A DNA stretch of 26,110 nucleotides. Origin: Aureococcus anophagefferens (Eukaryota; Sar; Pelagophyceae; Pelagomonadales; Pelagomonadaceae). Of this stretch, positions 1 to 9,186 are shown piece after piece. The notes under the pieces are model-generated. The model made no database searches, had not been told where the DNA came from, and saw only the letters and a list, made by a program, of their open reading frames with translations. Made by a program: the position numbers and the translations under genes. The DNA is taken from assembly GCF_000186865.1 (NCBI RefSeq), contig NW_008705564.1, positions 1,170,914-1,197,023 of the forward strand, written 5' to 3'. Position 1 is the stretch's first letter, and each line of letters opens with the position of its first letter.

Positions 1-2
1 GC

Positions 3-2063
3 GCGGCGCAGCTCGACGCCCTCGACGACGCCGTCGACCGCGACGACCTCGACGCCATCGAGGCCTGCGTCGACGCGATGCCGTCGAGCCCCGCGGCGGA
101 CCGCGGGCTCCGGAGGGCCGAGGCGCTCCGGGCCGAGCGGCTCGCGCGCGACGAGGCGGCGGACCTCGAGGACGCGCGCCGGGCCGCGCTCGACGCGGAG
201 CGCGACGCCGCGCGCGTCGCGGCCGTCGCCGACGCGGGCCTCGCCGCGGCGCAGCGCGTCGGCTCGCCCGCGACGCTCGCCCGGGCCGTCGAGGCCCTCG
301 GCCGCGACGCGTCGCCGGACAAGACGCGGCTCGCCGCGCACGTCCTGTCCACGCGGACGCGCGTCGCCGACGCGCTCGCGGCGGCGTCGGCGCCCGGCGA
401 ACTGGTCCGCGCGTGCCTCCGCGCGGAGCGGACGGGCCACCCGCGCGACGAGCGGGCCTACGCGGCCGCGCGGCGCGCGCTGCGGTCGGCCGTGCTCGCG
501 AGCGGCGCGCTCTACGTGACGCGGTCGTCCCTGGGCCTGGACCCCGACGACCGCGACGACGAGCGGCGCCACGTCGCCCTCGTCGCGGGCAGCTTCGACG
601 GCGCCACGGGCGCGTACCTCGGCCCCGCGCTCCTCTGCTCGCGCGACGGCGGCGACGGCGACGGCCCCGGCGACGGCGGCGAGTACCTGCTCGACGGCGC
701 GGCGCTCGACGTCTACGCGCGCGAGGACCGCTGCTGCTTCGACGTGCGCGTCGACGGCGTGCCGCCGCTGGAGCTCGCGGCGGCCGGCGCCGCGGAGCGC
801 GACGCGTGGGCGGACGCCGTGCGCGGCGCGCTCGCGGCGCACCACGGCGCGCTCGCCGAGTACGACGACCTCGACGCCGAGGCCTCCGAGGCGCGCCAGC
901 GCCTCCTCCGGGCGGCGCGCTGCGGCGGCCCGGGCGACGCCGCGGCGGCGCCGGGCTTCCACGCGTCCCGCGCGCGCGCGCACGCGGCCAAGCCCGGGCT
1001 CGCGGCGCTCCGCGACCGGGTCCGCGCGCGGGCCGGGGACGCGGCCGACGCCGAGACGTTGGACGCGCTGCGCTCCGAGGCCGCGGTGCTCGGCCTCGGG
1101 GGCACGGCGGACGCGCTGAGCGCGCGCCTGGACGTCGAGGCGCTGCTCGACGCGGACGTCGCGGGCGCGGACGACCTCGACGGCCTCGTCCTCGCCATCG
1201 ACCGCGCGCGCTTCGGCGGCGTGGGGCTGGACTCGCCCGCCTACACGCGCGCCGTGGCCAAGGGCGAGCGGCTCCTGGCCATGCAGCAGGCGCGCGACGA
1301 GCTCGCGCTCCTCCGCGCGTGCGAGGACGTCGCGGCGCTCGTCGAGGCCGCGGCGCGCGCGCGCGCCGCGGGGCTCCCGGACGAGGAGCTCGCGGCCATC
1401 TCGGCGAAGATCGACGCGCTCTGCGAGGCGCAGGAGCGGGCCTTCGGGACGCCGAAATCCGGCGACCGCGCGGTCCCCGTCCGGCCGACGAAGTCGACGG
1501 CGAAGAAGCGCGCGGCCGCGCGCGCGGCCGTCGCGGCCGCCGTCGCCGAGGCCGGGTCCTTCACGCTCGTCGCCGACGCGCTCGTCGCGACCTACAAGAG
1601 CGACGCGGCCGCCTGGCCGCCGAGGGCGCTCGTCGACGCCGTGTCCGCGGCGCCGCCGCTCATCCGCGGGCCGCTGGCCGTGCGCCTCGAGGTCCACGGC
1701 GAGTGGACCGCGTGCGACGACGCGAAGCTGTACGGCGTCACGTTCCAGGGCGACGCGCTCGCCGGGCCCATGCTCCGCGTCCGCGGCGAGTTCCTCCCGC
1801 TCCGCGACTGCCGCGTCGACGAGGCGCCGCCCGGCGCGGACCACGCGTTCGCCGTCGTCCACGCGAAGACGCCGCGCCTGCTCGTGCGCGCGGACGACGG
1901 CCGGCGCTGGGTCGGCGCCGTGCGCCGCGCGCTCGCCGCGCACGTCGACCTCCTCGCGCAGCTCCGCGCGGTGTCCCTCAAGCGGCGCACCGTGGACCGC
2001 GCGGAGGCCCGGGGCGTGGCCCGGGACCTCTTCGCGACGCGGGGGGCGGAGGTACGCGCGTAA
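3..2063 (+). CDS. Protein with two PH-like domains, 5' end outside the window
   Basis: The reading frame is open from the window edge, so the ATG at 78 is probably internal and the N-terminus is missing. Counting from that ATG, 661 residues are visible. Residues 1-130 are Ala/Arg/Glu-rich and predicted helical. Residues ~141-265 and ~510-622 look like PH-type modules: beta-rich stretches ending in an amphipathic helix with the invariant Trp (W244 in RDAWADAVRGALAAH, W611 in RRWVGAVRRALAAH). The two helices are alike, suggesting duplication. The segment between them is helical. PH domains usually bind phosphoinositides or proteins at membranes. No catalytic domain is visible, so the role is unknown. 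The stop is TAA at 2061-2063. The gene converges on the ankyrin gene 136 bp away. The ORF is certain; the PH assignment is moderate because sequence conservation is low. Confidence 0.6.
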   Translation, partial: AAQLDALDDAVDRDDLDAIEACVDAMPSSPAADRGLRRAEALRAERLARDEAADLEDARRAALDAERDAARVAAVADAGLAAAQRVGSPATLARAVEALGRDASPDKTRLAAHVLSTRTRVADALAAASAPGELVRACLRAERTGHPRDERAYAAARRALRSAVLASGALYVTRSSLGLDPDDRDDERRHVALVAGSFDGATGAYLGPALLCSRDGGDGDGPGDGGEYLLDGAALDVYAREDRCCFDVRVDGVPPLELAAAGAAERDAWADAVRGALAAHHGALAEYDDLDAEASEARQRLLRAARCGGPGDAAAAPGFHASRARAHAAKPGLAALRDRVRARAGDAADAETLDALRSEAAVLGLGGTADALSARLDVEALLDADVAGADDLDGLVLAIDRARFGGVGLDSPAYTRAVAKGERLLAMQQARDELALLRACEDVAALVEAAARARAAGLPDEELAAISAKIDALCEAQERAFGTPKSGDRAVPVRPTKSTAKKRAAARAAVAAAVAEAGSFTLVADALVATYKSDAAAWPPRALVDAVSAAPPLIRGPLAVRLEVHGEWTACDDAKLYGVTFQGDALAGPMLRVRGEFLPLRDCRVDEAPPGADHAFAVVHAKTPRLLVRADDGRRWVGAVRRALAAHVDLLAQLRAVSLKRRTVDRAEARGVARDLFATRGAEVRA

Positions 2064-2077
2064 GCTCGGGGTGAGCT

Positions 2078-2146
2078 CGGAGCGAGGGATGCTGCCGGAT
2101 TTGATCTTTTGGTCGGAGCTAGGGGATGCTGCCGGGCTCGATCTCT
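2078..2146. repeat. Imperfect ~31-bp direct duplication between convergent genes
   Basis: Two neighbouring copies, 2078-2107 and 2114-2146, share cggagc, then (g)ggatgctgccgg, then gatct, with a few substitutions and small indels. They lie in the 136-bp interval between the stop codons of the PH-like gene (+) and the ankyrin gene (-), so they probably fall in overlapping 3' untranslated regions. No function is apparent. Confidence 0.5.
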
Positions 2147-2199
2147 CGCGCGCGAGCCTAGCGAGTGTACTAGACCCAGGCGAAGCCTATGTAGGAGCC

Positions 2200-5100
2200 T
2201 TACGACTGCGATGGATTGCGGGCGCCGACGGCCTCCTCGATGACAGCCAGGACCTTGACGCGCGCCTCTTCGTGTTCGCAGTGCAGAGGAATTTCGCGGG
2301 GCGTCGTGCCAACCGGCACGACGAGCGAAGTTATACTGCTATGGTACTCCTTGATCGACGGCGCGTCGATGTTTGCGCCACGCGTGATGAGCAAACGCAC
2401 GATCGCGTCGGTCCGGTTGATATGATTTCGCGTCTTTTTGCGCACAACCTCTTGACTTTTTTCCTCGCTGATAAATTCCAGGAGTTGTGTCACAGCCCAA
2501 TGTAGAGCGGTAAAGTCACCGCCGATCTCAACGGCCGAAGGATCGGCGCCGTTCTCCAGCAGGAGTCTTATCACGCCAACGTTAGACATGCCGGCGACGG
2601 CGAATACGAGCTCGGAACTGAAGTTCGCCACGCAATCTTCTCGTCGCTCACGTAGGAGGAGCTCTACCATCTGAAAGCGATTCGACGGCCAATAGCAATA
2701 CTTTTTGTTCATGTCCCCGAGACGAGACATGAGCGCGTTTCTCTGGTTATTAGTTGAAGGGAATCGTGTCGTAACGGATGCTCCTCGTAGGAGCAGAACT
2801 GTGGCTATGTCGAAGTAGCCTTTCCTCGCTGCCACACCGAGCGCAGTATCCTGCTTCGGCAGCTGTCGGTCGATGGGGAAGCCGTAGTCGAGCAGAACAT
2901 TGATAGTTTCAACAAAGTGACTGCCCTCGGCGCAGGCCATGGCTATCGGGGTTTCAGTGAAATGATCCCAGCTGGAGAGCTGCGCAGCATCTAGGAGAAC
3001 TTTGAGCACCTTGTGCTGCCCGTACACACAGGCCGAAATAATTGCTTTTTCTTGTCCCTTCTCGCGCAGTGACGCCGCGAATTGCGGGTCCCGGCAGAGT
3101 TCCCGACACGCCGCGTCCTGGCCGTAGTGGACTGCAAACTCGAGAATCGATATTTCAGGAGTGTCCGGGTCATCCACATAGAGGCTGTATCCGAGGTCAC
3201 GGAGCCTACGCAGGATGTGCGTGTGGCCGTGTTTTGTAGACCGCGTGACAATGTAGCGCAAATGTGTCTGTCGCTGCTGAAGATCCCCATGCAAAAGCGC
3301 CTCGACACAGTCCGCGTGGCCCTGGAAGACAGCATGCTTGAGCGCCTCACGTCGCCAAAACTCCGGCGCGAACATTGATAGAGATAGTATGGCTTCGACG
3401 ACCGACGCGTGGCCGTTTCGCGCGGCTACCTCGAGCGCCATGCGTTCGGCCATGGGTTCCACGCCCCAATCCGAGAAGTTCGGCGCGAACAGCCGGGCTG
3501 CTCGCTGCATGATACGCGTGGCAATCATCATGCGCCGCACGGCCCACACATCGCCCGCCGCCGCTGCAGCTTCGAACGCGGGGTGCGTTGTCATCATGCG
3601 GCGCCAGTGATATGAGGTGCCGTCGGAGAGGCCCAGCGCAGCGAGCATGTCGCCTTTCTGCTCGGAGGAAAAGTCCGGTAATAGGTAATCATCTCTGCGC
3701 ACCGACACAGTGACGGTGGTCACGCAAGGGACTTTGGCGACAAGGATTGCCGCGCCGACGACGTTGGCCGCCTTCATCGCGTAGTCGAGCGCCGTCACGT
3801 GCGGTTGGTCGTCCACGTTGGCGTAGCTGAGCGGGGCCTCCGCCATCGCAGGCGCCTCGAGCAGGCGCAGCAAGAGTTCGTTCTGTCCGTCGGCCGCGGC
3901 CGCGCACAAAAGACTCGCGGCAATCGGCGTCTCGCCGTAGTTGCGCTGAACGCCGAAGAGCTTCACCGGATCCTCGTCGGGAGCGCCCTCGCGCGCGTAG
4001 CGGACTGCGATTTGCCGAGATTCGTCGTCGTCACCGCTGTGGGGGATGGGGCGCAGGTAGGTGGCGCCATTCCAGGTGGTCTCCGTCTCTGCATGATTAA
4101 ACCAGTTCATCGCGACAAATAGCTTGTCGCCCTCCGCGAGGCACGGCAGTCGATCCTCAGAAGTGACAGCCGCCAGGGCCGCATCGACGCGCGAGGCGCC
4201 GTCGCTGAGCTCGCCGAGGTGGCCGAGAACCTCGAGCGCCAGGGATCCCGCGAGGCTATCCGGCACGAAGAGGTGCCGACGAAGCAGCGCCTCCCGCTCC
4301 GGCGCGAAGCAAAGAAGAGGATCGCCACGAAAGCGGGCGACGATCGCGCGCGCGCAGCACGCGTGCACGAACGCATCGTCCAGAGCGATTGACGGATGAT
4401 CACCGATTCGCACGAGGTGGCCAGCCTTCCACTCCTCGATGTCGTCGGGCACGTACTTCGGGTTGAAGGGCAGGAGTAAGCCTTGCAGGGCCTCGCGCCA
4501 GAGGCCTCGCTGCACGCGTGGTGGCAGCCCGGCCTCGCTGCAGATGTCGAGGAACGTCGCTTCGTCCGTGCCCCGGAAGACCGCGTTGCCGGACAGCTCG
4601 TCGTCGGTGAGGAAGACTCGCCAGCAGTACGCGTCGCAGACGCGCTCCAGGGTCGAAACGTCCGCGTGGGCTGACGCTAAAGCCGAGCGCGCGAAGAGGG
4701 CATTCAAGTGATGCGGCCCGACTTTGTTCATCCGCGACCAAGCACCGCATCCGCGGTAATCGCGCGTCGCCGCGCGCAGCAGTCGATAATGGACGCGATC
4801 GGCGCCTCCCATCGCCTCGATCATCTTGGCGGCCGTAGCTTCTCCGACGCCGTCGTCGCGCGGCGCCATGGTGCTATCCATCGCCTCGACTTGGCGCCGC
4901 ATGCTGACCAGGCCCAAGCGATCATCTCGGCGCGCCGATACATCGAGGACGAGCATGCCCGCGTGGAGCAAGCCTTTCCGGATGCGCTGCAAAGAATCCA
5001 AGAAGGCCTCGGAACGTGCCACGTCAACATCATCGGCCGGCGGGGTGGCGATCGCCAGCGGCCGCCGCGGGCTCGGCACGCGCAGCACGCCTTCGCCGTA

Positions 5101-5565
5101 TCCAACGTCGCTGCGCTCGTCCGTGTAGCCGTCGAAGTCGTATTCGAACATGATGAGGTCCAGGCTCGTATTACGCGGCGGCACAGCGCTGTACAAGGAC
5201 AGCGGATTCTGCGAGGGCTCCGCGACCCGCGACGCGAAACCGCCGGCGCGCCGGATCGCAAAGAGCTCCGCTCGGCACGCGAGACGCGTCGCGCGGTGAA
5301 ACCCAAAGCCTTCGCCGCGGCGCAGGCCGATCGGTGCCTCGATGATGATGGACGCGCATCGCAACGACGAATGAGCCCGCTTGGAGAGCGCCTCGAGCGT
5401 GAGCACGGTCTCCGCCCCCGCGAAGCGAAGCACCGCTGTCACGGCCTCGCCCGACGTCAAAACACTAATGAAGTCCAGGCCGGCGGCCCGCGGGCGGCGC
5501 TTGACGGGACGACCCGAAATAACCTCTACTTCTAGACGCGGACGTTTCGCGAAGACTGCTCCCAT
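2200..5565 (-). CDS. Large ankyrin-repeat protein
   Basis: An uninterrupted 1121-residue frame starts at ATG 5565 and stops at TAA 2200-2202. The C-terminal half (~residue 550 to 1090) holds about a dozen ankyrin-type helix pairs. Clear ones are MALEVAARNGHASVVEAIL, DTALGVAARKGYFDIATVLL and SNVGVIRLLLENGADPS. The N-terminal ~500 residues match no family I recognise. Residues ~30-75 could be a degenerate F-box-like helix bundle, but that is weak. Ankyrin arrays are protein-binding scaffolds, and no catalytic domain is visible, so an adaptor role is inferred. The 3' part (about 2.2-3.5 kb) is close to 50% GC by eye, while the 5' half and neighbouring genes are clearly GC-richer. This hints at a chimeric or relatively recent origin. 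Confidence 0.8.
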   Translation of the reverse strand: MGAVFAKRPRLEVEVISGRPVKRRPRAAGLDFISVLTSGEAVTAVLRFAGAETVLTLEALSKRAHSSLRCASIIIEAPIGLRRGEGFGFHRATRLACRAELFAIRRAGGFASRVAEPSQNPLSLYSAVPPRNTSLDLIMFEYDFDGYTDERSDVGYGEGVLRVPSPRRPLAIATPPADDVDVARSEAFLDSLQRIRKGLLHAGMLVLDVSARRDDRLGLVSMRRQVEAMDSTMAPRDDGVGEATAAKMIEAMGGADRVHYRLLRAATRDYRGCGAWSRMNKVGPHHLNALFARSALASAHADVSTLERVCDAYCWRVFLTDDELSGNAVFRGTDEATFLDICSEAGLPPRVQRGLWREALQGLLLPFNPKYVPDDIEEWKAGHLVRIGDHPSIALDDAFVHACCARAIVARFRGDPLLCFAPEREALLRRHLFVPDSLAGSLALEVLGHLGELSDGASRVDAALAAVTSEDRLPCLAEGDKLFVAMNWFNHAETETTWNGATYLRPIPHSGDDDESRQIAVRYAREGAPDEDPVKLFGVQRNYGETPIAASLLCAAAADGQNELLLRLLEAPAMAEAPLSYANVDDQPHVTALDYAMKAANVVGAAILVAKVPCVTTVTVSVRRDDYLLPDFSSEQKGDMLAALGLSDGTSYHWRRMMTTHPAFEAAAAAGDVWAVRRMMIATRIMQRAARLFAPNFSDWGVEPMAERMALEVAARNGHASVVEAILSLSMFAPEFWRREALKHAVFQGHADCVEALLHGDLQQRQTHLRYIVTRSTKHGHTHILRRLRDLGYSLYVDDPDTPEISILEFAVHYGQDAACRELCRDPQFAASLREKGQEKAIISACVYGQHKVLKVLLDAAQLSSWDHFTETPIAMACAEGSHFVETINVLLDYGFPIDRQLPKQDTALGVAARKGYFDIATVLLLRGASVTTRFPSTNNQRNALMSRLGDMNKKYCYWPSNRFQMVELLLRERREDCVANFSSELVFAVAGMSNVGVIRLLLENGADPSAVEIGGDFTALHWAVTQLLEFISEEKSQEVVRKKTRNHINRTDAIVRLLITRGANIDAPSIKEYHSSITSLVVPVGTTPREIPLHCEHEEARVKVLAVIEEAVGARNPSQS

Positions 5566-5737
5566 TTGGGTGGTGCGCCGGGCGAATGCGGGTGCTCTAG
5601 CCGGCTAGCTGAGGAGGCCGCCGACGCGTCCAACGCTCCCACCGCGGAGCCTCTGCGGACCCCAGTGCTTGCACGCAGCCTCTAGGCCGAACGGTCGGGC
5701 GTCGCCCTCGACTCCCCCCCCAGACCCTGCCGGCGGA

Positions 5738-7654
5738 TTAGAACGTCACGCTCACGGGGCTGTCCGCGCGGTCCGGCAGCGGGAAGAGGAGCGGCGACGC
5801 GGGCCGCTCGAGGGGCACGGGGAGCTGCCGCTCGTCCTCGGTCATGACGACGACGGAGTGGACGACCTCGAAGACGTCCGGGTCCTCGGGGACGATCTTC
5901 CCCGTGAGGAGGTCGTACTCGACGTGGCGCCGCGGCCGGTACGTCGCCGCGGCGACGGAGCCCCCGAAGTCCGGCGCCGTGCGGGGCCGCGCGGACCGCG
6001 GGGTCCGCTTCGTCGGCGGCGGCGTCCGCGGCGGCCGCGGGTCCGGCGCGAGGGACGCGGAGGGGAACTCCGTGATGACCGTCGCGCCCTCGAGGAGCGA
6101 TTCGCCGAGGAGCGGGCGGCCGCGGTCGTCGAGCACCTCGCTGAGCCGGAGCGTCTGGAAGCCGCCGAGGGACATGTTGTCGGCGTCGTGGACGTAGGTC
6201 CGGTGCGCCGACTGGCCGTCGGACGTGCGCACGGTGACGCCGGGCGCGACGGACGCCATGACCGACGCGCGCGCGGCCGCCTCGCGCGCCTCGACGTCCG
6301 ACGCCTCGAAGAGCTTGGCCCGCGGGTCGAAGAGGGGCCTGCGCCGCAGGGACACGTCGCCGCCGAGCGCGCTGCCCGCGAGGTCCCACGCGTGGCGCGC
6401 GCGCGCGAGCGCGCCGCGCCGTCGCGCGTCGACGACGTGGCCGCGCGAGTCCAGGGTCGGCGCCGTCCGCGCCCAGTCCGCCCCCCGCTCCGTGACGTTC
6501 CACCTGACGGGGGGCTTGACCGTCGTCGCCGCGGCCGCGCGGCGCCCGCGGCGCCGCGTCGTCGACGCCTCCTCGGGGGCCGCGTCCCCGTCGCGCGCGG
6601 CCTTGAGCCGCTTCTTCTCCGCGACCTCCTGGCGGTGGAAGGCCCGCAGGTAGGACGCGACGGACGGCGTGTGGCTCTCGAGGTCCGCCTCGGGGTCGGG
6701 CAGCTCGACGACGACGGGGTCCTTGTCGAAGAAGGGCCGCTCGCGCCGCGCGGGCTTTTCGCGCGGCGCGGGCACGGCGCTCCCCGGCGGGCCGATGGTG
6801 CCCCGGAAGCTGCCGAGGCTCCGCGCGGAGTCGTTGGACTTGCGCAGCGCCGCCGGCGGCGACGACGCGCCGCTCTCGAACGTCGGCGGGTCCGGCTTCG
6901 CCGTCCGCTGCAGGTCGACGACGAGCTTCGTCGCCTTCTGGAAGCGCCGCTTCTTCCGCTTCTTCTTCGGCGCGTCCTCCTCGGGCGCCGGCGGCTCGGG
7001 CTCGGGCTCCGGCGGCGGCGACGGCCGCGTCGCGAGGCGCGACGACGCGAGCGTGTCGATCGCGCCGCTCTCGGGGTCCGGCTCGGGCCGCGGCGGCTCC
7101 GCGAAGCGGTCGCCCGCGTCGGCCGCGGCGTAGAAGGCGAGCGCGAGGCGCACCTGCTCGGCCATAACGCAGGCGCAGAAGGCCGGCGCCCTCCGGGCGT
7201 AGTCGCGGTCGACGACGTGCGCGCGCACGCCGTCGAGCGCCGCTTCTATAATATCGAGCGCGGCCTCCTCGCCGACCGTGTCGTCGGACGCCTCCGTCGC
7301 GACGATGAGCAGGCCCACGAGGTGGGTCGCGAACTCGTCCCTGCTCACGTTGCCGTCGCGGTCCTTGTCGAGCTCGCGCGAAAAGGCCTCGATGTCGCCG
7401 TCGCCGAGCGCGTGCGCGCCCTCGGCTCGGAGCGCCTCCATGGCCCGCCGCAGCTCGCGCATGCTCAGCGCCTCGTTGACGAAGAGGCTGTCGCTGTCCT
7501 CGAACCACTTCATGATGAGCTCCTTGAAGCTCATGCCCCGGGCGCTCGCCTCGAGCGCCCAGCGCACGGCGAGGCTCTGCGAGTCCCTGGGCAGGATCCG
7601 CGCCGGCGCGTCGTCGCGCGCGGGGACGTCCGCGGCGACGGTGGAGGCGCGCAT
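5738..7654 (-). CDS. EF-hand calcium-binding protein, otherwise unrecognised
   Basis: A 638-residue frame starts at ATG 7654. Residues 96-107 (DKDRDGNVSRDE) form a canonical EF-hand loop with Asp at positions 1, 3 and 5, Gly at 6 and Glu at 12. The region before it (~45-80) resembles a partner EF-hand without a proper loop. Helical residues ~110-170 follow. The rest is Pro/Arg/Glu-rich and probably largely disordered, with a Lys/Arg patch near 235 (KKKRKKRR) that could be a nuclear signal. The last ~150 residues contain short ordered-looking blocks, including a Tyr-Asp-Leu-Leu-Thr-Gly-Lys stretch. I recognise no enzyme domain. Calcium sensing is inferred from the single good loop. The gene shares a 295-bp divergent interval with the cyclophilin-like gene. 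Confidence 0.7.
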   Translation of the reverse strand: MRASTVAADVPARDDAPARILPRDSQSLAVRWALEASARGMSFKELIMKWFEDSDSLFVNEALSMRELRRAMEALRAEGAHALGDGDIEAFSRELDKDRDGNVSRDEFATHLVGLLIVATEASDDTVGEEAALDIIEAALDGVRAHVVDRDYARRAPAFCACVMAEQVRLALAFYAAADAGDRFAEPPRPEPDPESGAIDTLASSRLATRPSPPPEPEPEPPAPEEDAPKKKRKKRRFQKATKLVVDLQRTAKPDPPTFESGASSPPAALRKSNDSARSLGSFRGTIGPPGSAVPAPREKPARRERPFFDKDPVVVELPDPEADLESHTPSVASYLRAFHRQEVAEKKRLKAARDGDAAPEEASTTRRRGRRAAAATTVKPPVRWNVTERGADWARTAPTLDSRGHVVDARRRGALARARHAWDLAGSALGGDVSLRRRPLFDPRAKLFEASDVEAREAAARASVMASVAPGVTVRTSDGQSAHRTYVHDADNMSLGGFQTLRLSEVLDDRGRPLLGESLLEGATVITEFPSASLAPDPRPPRTPPPTKRTPRSARPRTAPDFGGSVAAATYRPRRHVEYDLLTGKIVPEDPDVFEVVHSVVVMTEDERQLPVPLERPASPLLFPLPDRADSPVSVTF

Positions 7655-7949
7655 CGCCGGCGCGGCGCTGCTCGAGCGCTGGTCTCTTTACGGAGCCGAA
7701 TTGGCGGCTCGGGCTGCCGAGAGGACCTCCATCGGCTGTTACGTGGATCAAGGTTGACCTCACAAACAAGATGCAGTGGCAAATAAAATGGAGATGGTCT
7801 CTGATAAGGCCCGCACCGAACCCTTCGCGTAACCCCGGCCCCGCGCCCCCGCCGGCCGGCGCAGACTGACCTTTACCTTCCCGGAGGCCGAAGGCCGGAG
7901 GAGCACGGGCAAACTTGTGATCTCTGAAATCACAAGCGCCGCGTGAGCC
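7655..7949. promoter_or_regulatory. Divergent intergenic region (EF-hand / cyclophilin-like genes)
   Basis: These 295 bp separate two divergent ATGs and must hold both promoters and 5' leaders. Part of it is clearly less GC-rich (about 7725-7800) than the coding DNA around it. I see no convincing TATA box at a sensible distance. A perfect 8-bp inverted repeat lies close to the cyclophilin start and is listed separately. Confidence 0.4.
7914..7936 (+). promoter_or_regulatory. 8-bp perfect stem-loop 13 nt upstream of the cyclophilin-like ATG
   Basis: The arms cttgtgat (7914-7921) and atcacaag (7929-7936) are exact reverse complements around a 7-nt loop. It is AT-rich in a GC-rich region and ends 13 nt before the ATG at 7950. 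It could be a dimeric transcription-factor site or a hairpin in the mRNA leader. It could also be chance. Confidence 0.35.
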
Positions 7950-8948
7950 ATGCGCGGCCGACTCCCGAGCGCGTCGCGCGACGTTTCGCAGCAGCGCGCG
8001 CCGCGGCCCCTGCTCGCGACGCGCAGCGGCGGCGTGGCGCCGCAGTTCGTGCTCGTGCTCCTCGTGCTCGGGCTCTTCGCCCTGCACAGCGGCCACCGGG
8101 CGACGCTGGCGAGCCTCAAGAAGGACGCACCGGTCGCCGCCGCCGCGTCGGTCGCGCCGCCGCCGCCGCGAGCCGCGCCGCCGCCGCCGGTACCGCCGAA
8201 CCCGAAACCGGACGTCGCCGCGCTCGTCGAGGCCTTCGAGGCCGCGGAGCGCGCCGTCGCCGACGTCAAGCGGCGCCTCGTCGACACGGCCTGCCACGCG
8301 CCCGACTGCTGGTGGCAGGCGAAGCCCGAGGCCGCGGAGGCCATAGCGGCGCTCCGGGCCGCGTCGCGCGCCGCCCTGGCGGCCAAGTACGGCGCGGAGC
8401 CCCACGTCGTGCGGTGCCGCCTCGAGTTCCCGGCGTCCATGCCCGACTTTGACACGGCGGGGCCGTCGGGCGACCTCGTCTGGACCATGGGCCCCGCGGA
8501 CGCGATCCCCTACTCGACCCTCTTCTTCCTCGAGCGCGTCGTCGCACGCTTCGAGGGCGGCATCTTCCACCGCAACGCGCCCCACGTGCTCCAGGCCCAG
8601 GTCAAGGGCACGTCGGGGCAGCTCGCGTTCCAGGAGGCGAGCCCGGAGTTCCCGCACGCGGTCCACACGCTCGGCTTCGCGGGGCGGCCCGGCGGCGCGG
8701 GCGCGTTCTACGTGAACACGATCGACAACGTCCGCAACCACGGCGGCGACCGCAAGGGCGAGCCCGACGCGATTCTGGGCAAGCTCGTCGGCGCCGCGGC
8801 GCACGTCGCGACCCGCATGCGGACGCAGCCGGGCGGCACGAAGCCCAACGGCTTCGTCAACAAGGCCGAGAACCACATCCGGATCCTCGGCCTCGAGCTC
8901 CTCGAGGGGGAGGAGCGGCGCGCGGCGCTCGACGGCGCGTCGTTTTAG
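7950..8948 (+). CDS. Membrane-anchored cyclophilin-like protein
   Basis: The 332-residue protein begins with a short basic segment and one hydrophobic helix (31-47, FVLVLLVLGLFAL), giving a likely type II signal anchor into the secretory pathway. A Pro/Ala-rich linker (~62-88) and a helical stem follow. Residues ~151-315 resemble a cyclophilin fold: FHRN (206-209) corresponds to the catalytic FHR, then VLQA (213-216), GFAGRPGG (242-249) and FYVN (253-256). The family consists of peptidyl-prolyl cis-trans isomerases. Here the Phe expected soon after the catalytic Arg and the usual Trp of the binding pocket are not evident, so activity may be weak or absent. A pair of Cys near 115-120 (CHAPDC) in the stem could form a disulfide. 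The stop lies 16 bp from the stop of the convergent kinase gene. Confidence 0.7.
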   Translation: MRGRLPSASRDVSQQRAPRPLLATRSGGVAPQFVLVLLVLGLFALHSGHRATLASLKKDAPVAAAASVAPPPPRAAPPPPVPPNPKPDVAALVEAFEAAERAVADVKRRLVDTACHAPDCWWQAKPEAAEAIAALRAASRAALAAKYGAEPHVVRCRLEFPASMPDFDTAGPSGDLVWTMGPADAIPYSTLFFLERVVARFEGGIFHRNAPHVLQAQVKGTSGQLAFQEASPEFPHAVHTLGFAGRPGGAGAFYVNTIDNVRNHGGDRKGEPDAILGKLVGAAAHVATRMRTQPGGTKPNGFVNKAENHIRILGLELLEGEERRAALDGASF

Positions 8949-8964
8949 ATTGATAAAGCCGGGG

Positions 8965-9141
8965 TTACGACGCCTCGAGCTCGCCGGCGCGCTGGAGGAA
9001 GGCGCTCGCGTGCGCGGCGTAGAGCGGGTCCGCCGCGGCGACGCGCGCCGCGCGGCCGAGGTAGTCCGCCGCGCGGGCCGGGTCGTCCGCGAGGTCCGCG
9101 AGCCTCGCGACGAGGTCGTGGAGCGGCAGCGGGAGCGCGAG

Positions 9142-9186
<45 letters not shown>

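Noticed and set aside
2071..2505. 144-codon plus-strand frame after the first gene
   Set aside because: Mostly antisense to the well-supported ankyrin-repeat C-terminus, with no recognisable domain.
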